From NCBI GenBank assembly GCA_023433925.1, contig JAEYTO010000025.1, positions 1-22,460 on the forward strand: 22,460 nt of DNA. The letters run 5' to 3'. Below are positions 4,742 through 12,777 of this stretch, in pieces. The notes under the pieces are model-generated. The model did no database searches, had not been told where the DNA came from, and saw only the letters and a list, made by a program, of their open reading frames with translations. Made by a program: the position numbers and the translations under genes. Each line of letters opens with the position of its first letter. The stretch's first letter is position 1. The DNA comes from Pseudomonadota bacterium (GTDB lineage: Bacteria > Desulfobacterota > Desulfovibrionia > Desulfovibrionales > Desulfovibrionaceae).

Positions 4742-7294
4742 ATGAGGATATTCAGTGCGGAAAGCTGGGCCGCGCCAATGAGCATTTTCACGGGGAGCGG
4801 AGTTCGGAGCAAGCTCCTCCTGGCGCTCATCCCTCCGGTGGTGGTCGTGCTCCTGGCCACCGGCTATATCACCTACTCGTTCTCCCGCAGTTATCTAAAC
4901 ACGGCCTTGCAGCGCATCGCCCGGGTCCAGGCGCGGGGCATGAGCCATGCCGTCGAGGAATTCCTTGCGAGTCGCAAACAGGATATCCTGTTTATCGCGC
5001 AAGGCGAGCCCAGCTCGAAAGCCGTCATCGACACCCTTACCCGCACGGAGGGAGCCGGCAGGCATGCGCCGCGCGAAGTGGGCTATTTCACATCGGACCC
5101 GGACCGCAGCTTCATGCTGCTCATCCAGGGCGACACGGCGCTCCAGGTCGAGCAGCCGTCCATATCATCCATCCAACTGCTGGCCGAGGTCCGCAGCGGC
5201 GAGAGCCCCTTGGCTCCCGGCGAGGTGCGCATCGGCCCCGTGGAGCTCGCCGAGTACACGCTTCCCGCCGCCGACGGCGCCGAGGAACGAACCATTCAGA
5301 TCCAGGTCATCCGCCTGATCACGCGCGGCCGCGACGGCGGCTACTTCGTGCTGTCCGTGGACGCCGCGAGCGTGCGCGATATCTTGTCCGTGTACAATTC
5401 CAATCGCTCGCCCCTGTGGGCCTATCCCCGCACGCCAGAGGTACGCTTCGCCTACCTGTTCGACACCAAGGGCTGGATTCTCTTCCAATCCGAGGACCCG
5501 GAACAGGGCACGGCCGACCTGAGCACATACATGGCCAGGGCCGGGCTCACCGGCACCCTCGGCCAACCCGGCCTGGCCGTGGCCTTCAGGCCCGGCGCGA
5601 ACTACAGCGACTTCTGGCGTATGGTCGAGGATGTCCGCCTGGGCAAGCAAGATCTCATTCAATCCAGCGAAGGCGCCAACCTGTCGCCCACCTTGGACAA
5701 CTACTTCCTGGCCTACTCGCCCGTGCGCTTCGAGCCGGGCGGAGGAAAACCAGCCCAGATCCACGGCGGCGTGGCCTACGTGGACAGGACGCGGATGACC
5801 CTCATCGCCGGCTACAAGCAGGTGGATGTCATCTTCATCATCACCCTGGCAGCGACCCTGCTCCTCACGACCATCATCTTCATCATGAGCCGCAGGCTGA
5901 CCCGCCCGATCACGGACCTGGCCCGCGAGGTCAACGGGATGCAGGAGAGCGGCCATCTGCACCCCGTAACGATCGAGCACCAGGATAACGAGACGCGTGG
6001 GCTGACCGAGGCCATCAACAACCTCATCGGCACGGTCCAACGCCAGATGGACGAGATCAAGCACATGGACCAGACAATCCACGACGCGAGCCTCAAGGAG
6101 CGCGCCGAGCTTGAGACGATCATCCAGCAGGCCTCGCCGCCCGAGGTCTCCATTCCCGAGATCATCGGCCAGGGAGCGCAGGTGGATCGGCTCAAGGCCG
6201 AAATCGCCAAGGCCGCGCAAGTGGATGTGGATGTGCTCATCACGGGCGAGACGGGCACCGGCAAGCAGCTCGCGGCCGAGGCCGTGCACCGGCTGAGCAG
6301 GCGCGGCAGCGGACCCTTCGTGTCCATCAACTGCGGCGCCCTGGACGAGAATCTGCTCCTGGACACGCTCTTCGGCCACGTGAAGGGCGCGTTCACCGAG
6401 GCCAAGGCCGACCGCAAGGGAGCCTTCCAGGAAGCCCACGGCGGCACCCTCTTCCTTGACGAGATCCAGGCAGCCTCGCCCAAGGTACAGCAGGCGCTCC
6501 TGCGCGCCATCGCCATGCGCCGCTTCAGGCCCCTGGGCAGCGACAAGGAGGTGGACGTGGACGTGCGACTCATCGCGGCCACGAACCTCGACTTGCGCAA
6601 GGAGATCGAGGAAGGCCGCTTCCGCCAGGACCTCTACTATCGGCTCAAGGTGCTGACCATCGAGACCATCTCCCTGCGCCAGCAGAAGCACAATATTCCG
6701 GCGTTGGCGGCGAGCTTCCTCAAGCAGGCCGAACCGCTGACCGACAAGGAAAGCCTCGGGCTGTCCAAGGGCGCGCTGGAGAAGATGATGGCCTACCACT
6801 GGCCAGGCAATATCCGCGAGTTGCAGAACTGCATGACCATGGCCGCGGTCATGGCCGAAGGGAGCCTCATCCATGCCTCGGACCTGCGTCTGGACGATAC
6901 CGGGCGCCCCGGTCCGGCGCTGTCCGCCTCGGCCATGCGCGGCATCCTTCCGAAGCCGCCCGAGGAATCGGCGCCTTCCCCGCCCTCGGCTCCAGATCCG
7001 GTTTCGGAAACGGCTTCAAGCTCCGGCCCAGGAGGCAACGGCCGCGTCGCTCCCCCAGAGGCACAGGGGCTCGCGCTGCCCGACGGGCTCAACCCGCGGC
7101 AGGCCAAGGTCTACCCGTTCATACTCCAGGAAGGTGGTGTGACCCGCAGCCGATACCAGGATATCGTCGGGGGCAATTTGTCGGCCCGCACGGCCAACTA
7201 CGACCTTGGCGAGATGGTCCAGCGCGGGCTGCTGATCAAGATCGGCCGGGGACCCGCCACACGCTACGAATCACGCCGGCCAAAGGCCGGTTAG
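4742..7294 (+). CDS. Membrane-bound sigma-54-dependent transcriptional activator with winged-helix C-terminus
   Basis: This 850-residue activator carries sensor, ATPase and DNA-binding modules. TM1 is at about 24-47, an extracytoplasmic Cache-like sensor at about 50-355, and TM2 at about 361-382, followed by HAMP (RRLTRPITDLAREVNGM) and a coiled linker. The AAA+ domain (about 470-700) has Walker A GETGTGKQ (502-509), a GAFTEA loop (549-554, consensus GAFTGA), Walker B GGTLFLDE (567-574), RFRQDLYYRL and WPGNIRELQN (687-696). After a Pro/Ser-rich linker (about 733-775), the C-terminus (780-845; NPRQAKVYPFIL, SARTANYDLGEMVQRGLL, GRGPATRY) resembles a winged helix of the RecG/Fic-tail type, not the usual Fis-type helix-turn-helix. 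The ATG at 4742 follows GGGAGGG; a TTG at 4682 would add 20 residues and overlap the palindrome. It is divergent from the TauE operon and 14 bp upstream of the PEP-synthase-like gene. Confidence 0.93.
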   Translation: MRIFSAESWAAPMSIFTGSGVRSKLLLALIPPVVVVLLATGYITYSFSRSYLNTALQRIARVQARGMSHAVEEFLASRKQDILFIAQGEPSSKAVIDTLTRTEGAGRHAPREVGYFTSDPDRSFMLLIQGDTALQVEQPSISSIQLLAEVRSGESPLAPGEVRIGPVELAEYTLPAADGAEERTIQIQVIRLITRGRDGGYFVLSVDAASVRDILSVYNSNRSPLWAYPRTPEVRFAYLFDTKGWILFQSEDPEQGTADLSTYMARAGLTGTLGQPGLAVAFRPGANYSDFWRMVEDVRLGKQDLIQSSEGANLSPTLDNYFLAYSPVRFEPGGGKPAQIHGGVAYVDRTRMTLIAGYKQVDVIFIITLAATLLLTTIIFIMSRRLTRPITDLAREVNGMQESGHLHPVTIEHQDNETRGLTEAINNLIGTVQRQMDEIKHMDQTIHDASLKERAELETIIQQASPPEVSIPEIIGQGAQVDRLKAEIAKAAQVDVDVLITGETGTGKQLAAEAVHRLSRRGSGPFVSINCGALDENLLLDTLFGHVKGAFTEAKADRKGAFQEAHGGTLFLDEIQAASPKVQQALLRAIAMRRFRPLGSDKEVDVDVRLIAATNLDLRKEIEEGRFRQDLYYRLKVLTIETISLRQQKHNIPALAASFLKQAEPLTDKESLGLSKGALEKMMAYHWPGNIRELQNCMTMAAVMAEGSLIHASDLRLDDTGRPGPALSASAMRGILPKPPEESAPSPPSAPDPVSETASSSGPGGNGRVAPPEAQGLALPDGLNPRQAKVYPFILQEGGVTRSRYQDIVGGNLSARTANYDLGEMVQRGLLIKIGRGPATRYESRRPKAG

Positions 7295-7308
7295 CAGGAG
7301 ATGCTCCC

Positions 7309-9885
7309 ATGGGCTTCCTTAGCTCCCTCTTCGGGCGCAGCCGCAAACCCGTTACCGCCGAGTCATTGCACGCCTTCCGCAGACGCTACGTGAACTTCCT
7401 GGAGCTTCTGGAGTCCAACTCCGAGCTCCTGCGCATCATGGCCGAGATCGAGGACAAGCTACAGGGCCGCGAGCTCTTCGGCATGTCCTTCGTGCGGGCC
7501 ATGGCCACCCGCGCCATGTTTCACGCCACACGCATGGTCGGCAGCTTCGACGCCCTCTCCGGCGACAGGCATCCGGCCATCGGCAGGGCCTTGGAGGACA
7601 TCCTGGAGCGGCTGCGCCAGGAGCTCAGGGTGCAGGAAGCCTCCGAGACCACGGAGCTCATCCTCCCATACAATCGCGTGAACCGGGACATGGTGGACGC
7701 CGTGGGCGGCAAGAACGCTCACCTTGGCGAGCTGTCCAGCCGGGCCGGCGTATGCGCGCCGCGCGGATTCGCCATCACCACCCAGGCCTACCGCCTGCTC
7801 CTGCGCCACGAAGACCTTGAGGACGAAGTGCGCAAGCGGCTCATGGGAATCCAGATTGACGATCCGCGCAGCCTGGAGGCGGCAAGCCAGGACATCCAGG
7901 AGCTTTTCCAGCATGCGCTAATCCCGGCCGAGCTGGCCGAGGCGATGCTGGCGGCATACGAGGAGCACATAGCCCACCCCGCGAACGGCCGCCCGCGCAT
8001 GGCCTTGCGCTCCAGCGCCGTGGGCGAGGACAGCGCCCTGACGTACGCCGGCCAGTACCTGACCCTGCTGGGCGTGGCGCCCGAGGAGATGCTCGCCGGC
8101 TACAAACGTGTGGTGGCCAGCCTGTTCACCTCCAGGGCCATCACCTATCGCCTGCACAAGGGCGTGCCCTTCGAGGACTCGGCCATGAGCGTGGCCTGCC
8201 TGGAGATGGTCGATGCGCGCGCCAGCGGCGTGGCCTTCACCCGCAACCCACTGTCCCTGACAGACGACCGCGTGCTCGTGCAGTCCGTCTGGGGGCTGGG
8301 TCCCTATGCCGTGGACGGCGTGGTGCCGCCCGACACATTCACCTTCGAGCGCACGCCCACCGGGCCCCGCCTTGTGGAGCGGTACGTGGGCCGCAAGGAC
8401 ATCCGGCTGAGCATGACGACCTCCGGAGCCCTGGAGCGCATGGACGTGGATGCCGGCTTACGTGAGAAGCCCAGCCTGAGCGACGCGCAGGCCGCCGAGC
8501 TGGCCGCCTGGGCCTTGCGCCTGGAAGAGCATTTCGGCGGTCCCCAGGATGTGGAGTTCGCCCTGGACGCGCGGGGACGCATGTTCGTGGTCCAGTCGCG
8601 TCCGTTGCGGCGTGAAGGCCTGGAGGAAGCCAAGCCGCTGCCGCCGGTGCCCGGCCGTGAAGTGCTCCTGTCGGGCGGCGAGACGGCCTTTCCGGGAGTG
8701 GGCTTCGGCCCGGTAATCCACGTGCGCAACAAGGAAGACCTGTTGAGCTTTCCTGACGGCGGCGTGCTCGTGGCCGCCCACTCATCGCCCAACTACGTGC
8801 TGGCCATGCCCAAGGCGCGGGCCATCCTCACGAACACGGGCAGCATAACCGGCCACATGGCCTCGCTCTGCCGCGAGTTCGGCGTGCCGGCGATCCTCAA
8901 CCTGCGCATCGCCACCGAAACGCTCCACACGGGCGAGTACGTCACCGTGGACGCCATCTCCCGGCGTGTCTACTCCGGCAGGGTGGACGAGCTGCTGGCC
9001 CTGGCCCGCGAGCGCCCCGTGCCCATGCAGGGCACGCCCGTTCACGACTCCCTTGCGCGGCTGGCCAAACACATCGTGCCCCTGCACCTCACCGACCCGG
9101 CCGCGCCCGAGTTCGGCCCGCACGGCTGCGGCACGATCCATGACATCACGCGCCTGATTCATGAACTGTCCTACAGCGAGATGTTCTCCGTGGGCGACAT
9201 GGCCTCGGACCACGCAGGCATGGCCATCAAGCTGCGCGCGCCCATCCCCTTGGACCTGTATCTCCTGGACCTGGGTGGCGGGCTCACGGTCTCGGATCAG
9301 TACGTGGTCGGCGTGGAGCAGATCGCCAGCCGGCCATTCAAGGCGGTAATGGCCGGCATGACAGACGAGCGCCTGGGCGCCTTGGAGCCCAAGCCCGTGA
9401 ACCTGGGCGGCTTCCTCTCGGTCATGAGCCGGCAGATGCTCACGCCGCCCAACCTCGCCGCGGAGCGTTTCGGCGACAAGAGCTACGCCATCATCTCGGA
9501 CAAGTATTTAAATTTCAGCTCGCGCGTGGGCTACCACTACTCCATTCTGGACAGCTACTGCGGCAACACCGTGAACAAGAACTACGCGAGCTTCAAGTTC
9601 TCGGGCGGCGCGGCCGACGAGACGCGCCGCAACCGCCGCGTGCGGGCCATCGCCCTCATACTCCAGCGGCTGGGCTTCGCCGTCGAAGTCGTGGCCGACC
9701 GCGTCATGGCCCGCATCCAGAAGCTCGAAGCCCGGGACATCGAGATACGCCTGGAGGCCATGGGCCGACTGCTCATCTTCACCCGCCAGATGGACATGCT
9801 CATGCACGACGACGCGAGCGTCCAGCGCATGGCCGATTGCTTCCTGCGCGGAGACTACACCTGCGCCGCGATGCCGGAGAAGTAA
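7309..9885 (+). CDS. PEP synthase/PPDK-like protein lacking the PEP barrel
   Basis: The product has 858 residues. An N-terminal helical region (1-120) precedes an ATP-grasp PPDK-type nucleotide-binding domain (about 125-432), with VGGKNAHLGEL (132-142), RSSAVGEDSALTYAGQY (234-250), SGVAFTRNP and DVEFALDARGRMFVVQSRP (414-432). A swivelling phospho-histidine domain follows (about 450-560): in GSITGHMASLCREFGVPAI, His516 aligns with the catalytic His of PpsA/PPDK. The C-terminal PEP/pyruvate TIM barrel is absent. It is replaced by about 260 residues (600-858) that I do not recognise, with SDKYLNFSSRVGYHYSILDSYCG and KFSGGAADETRRNRRVR. So the protein can probably make phospho-His from ATP, but its acceptor is unknown; it is not a standard PEP synthase. 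AGGAG lies 8 bases before the ATG. It follows the activator by 14 bp and is probably co-transcribed and functionally linked. Confidence 0.9.
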   Translation: MGFLSSLFGRSRKPVTAESLHAFRRRYVNFLELLESNSELLRIMAEIEDKLQGRELFGMSFVRAMATRAMFHATRMVGSFDALSGDRHPAIGRALEDILERLRQELRVQEASETTELILPYNRVNRDMVDAVGGKNAHLGELSSRAGVCAPRGFAITTQAYRLLLRHEDLEDEVRKRLMGIQIDDPRSLEAASQDIQELFQHALIPAELAEAMLAAYEEHIAHPANGRPRMALRSSAVGEDSALTYAGQYLTLLGVAPEEMLAGYKRVVASLFTSRAITYRLHKGVPFEDSAMSVACLEMVDARASGVAFTRNPLSLTDDRVLVQSVWGLGPYAVDGVVPPDTFTFERTPTGPRLVERYVGRKDIRLSMTTSGALERMDVDAGLREKPSLSDAQAAELAAWALRLEEHFGGPQDVEFALDARGRMFVVQSRPLRREGLEEAKPLPPVPGREVLLSGGETAFPGVGFGPVIHVRNKEDLLSFPDGGVLVAAHSSPNYVLAMPKARAILTNTGSITGHMASLCREFGVPAILNLRIATETLHTGEYVTVDAISRRVYSGRVDELLALARERPVPMQGTPVHDSLARLAKHIVPLHLTDPAAPEFGPHGCGTIHDITRLIHELSYSEMFSVGDMASDHAGMAIKLRAPIPLDLYLLDLGGGLTVSDQYVVGVEQIASRPFKAVMAGMTDERLGALEPKPVNLGGFLSVMSRQMLTPPNLAAERFGDKSYAIISDKYLNFSSRVGYHYSILDSYCGNTVNKNYASFKFSGGAADETRRNRRVRAIALILQRLGFAVEVVADRVMARIQKLEARDIEIRLEAMGRLLIFTRQMDMLMHDDASVQRMADCFLRGDYTCAAMPEK

Positions 9886-9903
9886 CGGCGGAATCGGAGC
9901 CGA

Positions 9904-10314
9904 TCAGGCGGCTCTGGGCCCGCCAAGGCCGGTCGCGCGTGCGCGCCTGCGCTCCATGGCCGACTCGATCTTGGCCAGCAGGACATCCATGGTGCACGGC
10001 TTGATGAGGTAGTCGCAGGCGCCACTGCAAACCTTGTCCAACGGCAGGTCCAGCGATGCATGTCCCGAGAGGAAGATGACCTCGGGCCGGTCCTCGCGCT
10101 TGGACAGCTCGGCCATGATCTCGGCCCCGGACATGCCGGGCATCTTCATGTCCAGAAGGACCACGTCCACGGCCTCTCGGGCCATGATCTCCAGTGCCTC
10201 CCGGCCACCCGTGGCGGCCAGCGCATCCAGGCCGTTCAGGCTGAGCAGCCGGAGCATGTTGGCCCGGAAACGCTCCTCGTCATCCACCACCAGAACCAAG
10301 GGTTTGTCGATCAT
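9904..10314 (-). CDS. Single-domain response regulator (receiver)
   Basis: The product is a 136-residue CheY-like receiver with no output domain. The acidic pocket is VVDDEE (about 9-14), the phospho-acceptor is Asp55 in VVLLDMKMPGMSG, the switch Ser/Thr is in IFLSGHAS, and the conserved Lys is in YLIKPC. GGAGG lies about five bases before the ATG at 10314. It is convergent with the PEP-synthase-like gene (18 bp between stops) and divergent from the kinase gene. Its partner is probably one of the two kinases in the next 3.5 kb, but a phosphorelay link to the PEP-synthase-like protein cannot be excluded. The short basic tail (ERRRARATGLGG) carries no recognisable domain. Confidence 0.93.
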   Translation of the reverse strand: MIDKPLVLVVDDEERFRANMLRLLSLNGLDALAATGGREALEIMAREAVDVVLLDMKMPGMSGAEIMAELSKREDRPEVIFLSGHASLDLPLDKVCSGACDYLIKPCTMDVLLAKIESAMERRRARATGLGGPRAA

Positions 10315-10694
10315 CGCCGCCTCCTATGTCTTTCCGCCGGCCATCGTGGGCAATCTTGCCGGCCAACCTTACGCCCTGCGAGTCGGGCGCGATAAGCCCG
10401 GTTCTATTCGGAGCAAGAAAAAGGCCATTGCAGGAGGAGTATCCGCTGAAACAAAGGTCGTCCACTACTTGCGCGATCAATGGTAAATATAAAGCAAATT
10501 TAGAATGTTATCCATAAAGACACGCCTTGCAACCTTTCCTGCGCGATCAGACCTCCGGGACCAGGAACGGATTGCGAGATTATGACTTTTAATATCAAGT
10601 GGTTATAAAAAAGCAAGGCGGGAAGTTGTGGCCCGGTCCTTGCTGTCCAAGAAGGCCATCAGCCGTCATCCGGCGGCATGGACGGAGGGAAAGC
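10315..10694. other. 380-bp divergent intergenic region between receiver and kinase
   Basis: No gene is apparent. The direct repeat TGCGCGATCA occurs at 10470-10479 and 10540-10549, start to start 70 bp, which is compatible with paired operators on one face of the helix. The stretch 10480-10615 is locally AT-rich and should hold the kinase promoter; TTATGA, 17 bp, TTATAA (10580-10608) is a weak candidate. No convincing sigma-54 site or terminator was seen. Confidence 0.5.
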
Positions 10695-12347
10695 GTGGAC
10701 AGCAAATATTATAGAGTACTGCGCGTGAAAATCATGGCCGCCATCACGGCCTTCTCGCTCATTCCCCTCGTGGCCCTGGGCTCCTTCATGCATTTTCAGT
10801 TCACTCAGAGCTATCGGGAGCGTATTTCGAATGGCCTGCAGCGCACGGTGGAGAACAGGAAGGCAGCCATCGACATGTTCCTGGAGGAGAACGTTCTCCA
10901 GATTCGCAACATGGCCTGGACGCACGGTTTAGATCAGATGCGCGACCCGGCTTACCTGCAGCATGTCTTCACGACCATGCAGACCGGCAACCAGGCCTTC
11001 ATAGATCTGGGTGTCATCGACAGCGATGGCCACCATGCCGCCTATGTGGGGCCGTACGACCTGGGAAGCGTGAATTACCGCGATCAGGAATGGTTTCAGA
11101 AGGTCATGCTCAAGGGCGTGTACATAAGCGACGTGTTCATGGGCTTCCGCAAGTATCCGCACTTCATCCTCGCGGTCCTGCGCCGGGAGGGAAACAAGCA
11201 CTGGATACTGCGCGCGACCATTGACTCGGAAGTGTTCAACTCCCTGGTGCGCAACGTGCAGACGGGCCAGCGCGGCGATGCTTTCATCGTGAACGGCAAT
11301 CATGTCCTGCAGACCGCCTCGCGATTGCAGGGGCCCGTGCTGGGCAAGGTTGACCTGCCGACCGGAACGTCGCGCTTCGCCGGCGCGCGCGTCGAGGATA
11401 GAGTCAGGGACGGCCACCGCGTGCTCTACGGCATGGTCTGGCTGGACAGGGCCGACTGGCTGCTCGCGATCACCGAGGAACCCGAGGAGTCCCTGTCGCC
11501 GCTCTTCAGGACGCAGGTCATCGTTTTCAGCATGATCGGGGCGGGCATGCTCCTCATCATGGCCGGCGCGGCGGGGGCCACGCGCTCCATCGTGGAGGCC
11601 ATGGCCAGGGCCGATCGCCATCGGGCCGAGCTCGACGCCCGCATCATGCAGTCGAACAAGATGGCCGCCCTGGGCAAGATGGCCGCAGGCGTGGCCCATG
11701 AGGTCAACAATCCGCTGACGCTCATCCGCGAAAGCGCCGGCTGGATCAAGGACCTGCTCACCGAGGAAGACGCCTCGGCCATCAAGAATTACGAGGAGAT
11801 CAACGACGCCATGGATAAGATCGACCAGAACGTCGAACGGGCCAAAGGCGTCACGCACCGCATGCTCGGCTTCGCCCGGCGCATGGAGCCCATGCAGGAG
11901 AACGTGGACCTGAATCACGTCGCCAAGCAGACCATCATGTTTCTCCAGAACGAGGCCATGCACCGCAACATAGAGCTGCGCACGGAGTTCGCTCCCGACC
12001 TGCCGGTCACGACCACGGACACGGCCCAGGTGCAGCAGGTCATCCTAAACCTCCTGGAGAACGCCATCGATGCCGTGGGCCGGGATGGCTCCGTGACCAT
12101 CCGCACCGCCACGGACGATGCGCGCAAGAAGATCCATCTGAATATCGTGGATACGGGACCAGGCATCCCCAAGGTCATGCTCGACCGCATCTTCGACCCC
12201 TTCTTCACCACCAAGGGCGTCGGCGAGGGCACCGGCCTGGGCCTGTCCATCAGCTACAGCATCATGGAGCAGTTGGGCGGCGCCATCTCGGCCCAGAGCG
12301 AGGAAGGCAAGGGCGCGACATTCACCATCACTCTCCCGGTTTGCTAG
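10695..12347 (+). CDS. Membrane sensor histidine kinase
   Basis: The kinase has 550 residues. TM1 is at about 12-33, the extracytoplasmic Cache-type sensor at about 38-272 (with AFIDLGVIDSDGHHAAYVGPYDLGSVNYRDQEWF, of which the YVGPYDL and YRDQEWF pieces are typical of dCache sensors), and TM2 at about 274-294. The HisKA domain has AAGVAHEVNNPL with phospho-acceptor His335. The HATPase domain has the N box NLLENAIDA (452-460), DTGPGIP (486-492), DPFFTTK and GTGLGLS (512-518). There is no clear HAMP; a coiled linker joins TM2 to HisKA. The GTG at 10695 is chosen because GGAGGG lies about seven bases upstream and TM1 follows; the in-frame ATG at 10599 would add a 32-residue Arg/Pro-rich tail. 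A receiver gene follows after 27 bp and is the likely partner. Confidence 0.94.
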   Translation: MDSKYYRVLRVKIMAAITAFSLIPLVALGSFMHFQFTQSYRERISNGLQRTVENRKAAIDMFLEENVLQIRNMAWTHGLDQMRDPAYLQHVFTTMQTGNQAFIDLGVIDSDGHHAAYVGPYDLGSVNYRDQEWFQKVMLKGVYISDVFMGFRKYPHFILAVLRREGNKHWILRATIDSEVFNSLVRNVQTGQRGDAFIVNGNHVLQTASRLQGPVLGKVDLPTGTSRFAGARVEDRVRDGHRVLYGMVWLDRADWLLAITEEPEESLSPLFRTQVIVFSMIGAGMLLIMAGAAGATRSIVEAMARADRHRAELDARIMQSNKMAALGKMAAGVAHEVNNPLTLIRESAGWIKDLLTEEDASAIKNYEEINDAMDKIDQNVERAKGVTHRMLGFARRMEPMQENVDLNHVAKQTIMFLQNEAMHRNIELRTEFAPDLPVTTTDTAQVQQVILNLLENAIDAVGRDGSVTIRTATDDARKKIHLNIVDTGPGIPKVMLDRIFDPFFTTKGVGEGTGLGLSISYSIMEQLGGAISAQSEEGKGATFTITLPVC

Positions 12348-12374
12348 GGGCAACGAGAAGTCAGGAGGACAGGC

Positions 12375-12758
12375 ATGGATAGAGTCAAGGTGCTCATCGT
12401 GGATGACGAGCAGGACTTCCGGCAGCTGTTCGTCAAGCGCTTCTCGCTGCGCAACCTGGAGGTGGATGGAGCCGGGAGCGGCAAGGAGGCGCTGGAGGCG
12501 CTGGGGCGCAAGGAGTACGACGTGGTGGTCCTGGACGTGCGCATGCCTGGCCTGGACGGCATCGAGACGCTCAAGGAGCTCAAGAAGCGCCATCCGAGAA
12601 CCGAGGTCATCATGCTCACGGGCCACGGCTCGGTTAAATCCGGCATCGAGGGCATGAGCCACGGCGCCTTCGACTACGTGCTCAAGCCGTTCAAGATCGA
12701 AGACCTCCTTGAGCGCATCCTCAAGGCGCACGAGCGCAGGCTCCTGTCGCGCGGATAG
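12375..12758 (+). CDS. Single-domain response regulator (receiver)
   Basis: The product is a 127-residue receiver without output domain. It has VDDEQDF (9-15), phospho-acceptor Asp54 in VVVLDVRMPGLDG, Thr in IMLTGHGS and Lys in YVLKPF. AGGAGGACAGGC lies just before the ATG. It sits 27 bp after the first kinase and 19 bp before the second, so all three form one operon. Because it lacks a DNA-binding or enzymatic domain, it probably acts as a phosphate shuttle or by protein-protein contact. It shares the receiver fold with the minus-strand receiver at 9904-10314, but the two are clearly diverged. Confidence 0.94.
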   Translation: MDRVKVLIVDDEQDFRQLFVKRFSLRNLEVDGAGSGKEALEALGRKEYDVVVLDVRMPGLDGIETLKELKKRHPRTEVIMLTGHGSVKSGIEGMSHGAFDYVLKPFKIEDLLERILKAHERRLLSRG

Positions 12759-12777
12759 TCCGCACACCAGGAAGATC

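Noticed and set aside
5165..6874. Long minus-strand ORF (569 codons) opposite the sigma-54 activator
   Set aside because: It is a mirror of a gene with all catalytic motifs; its composition is that of an antisense shadow.
7276..7290. CCGGCC-AAA-GGCCGG hairpin at the end of the activator gene
   Set aside because: Short stem inside the coding end, no T-tract, and the next gene's ribosome-binding site follows at once; not a convincing terminator.
10600..10615. TGG-N10-GC spacing resembling a sigma-54 promoter before the first kinase
   Set aside because: Only the invariant GG and GC fit; the remaining consensus positions (CACG, TT) are absent.
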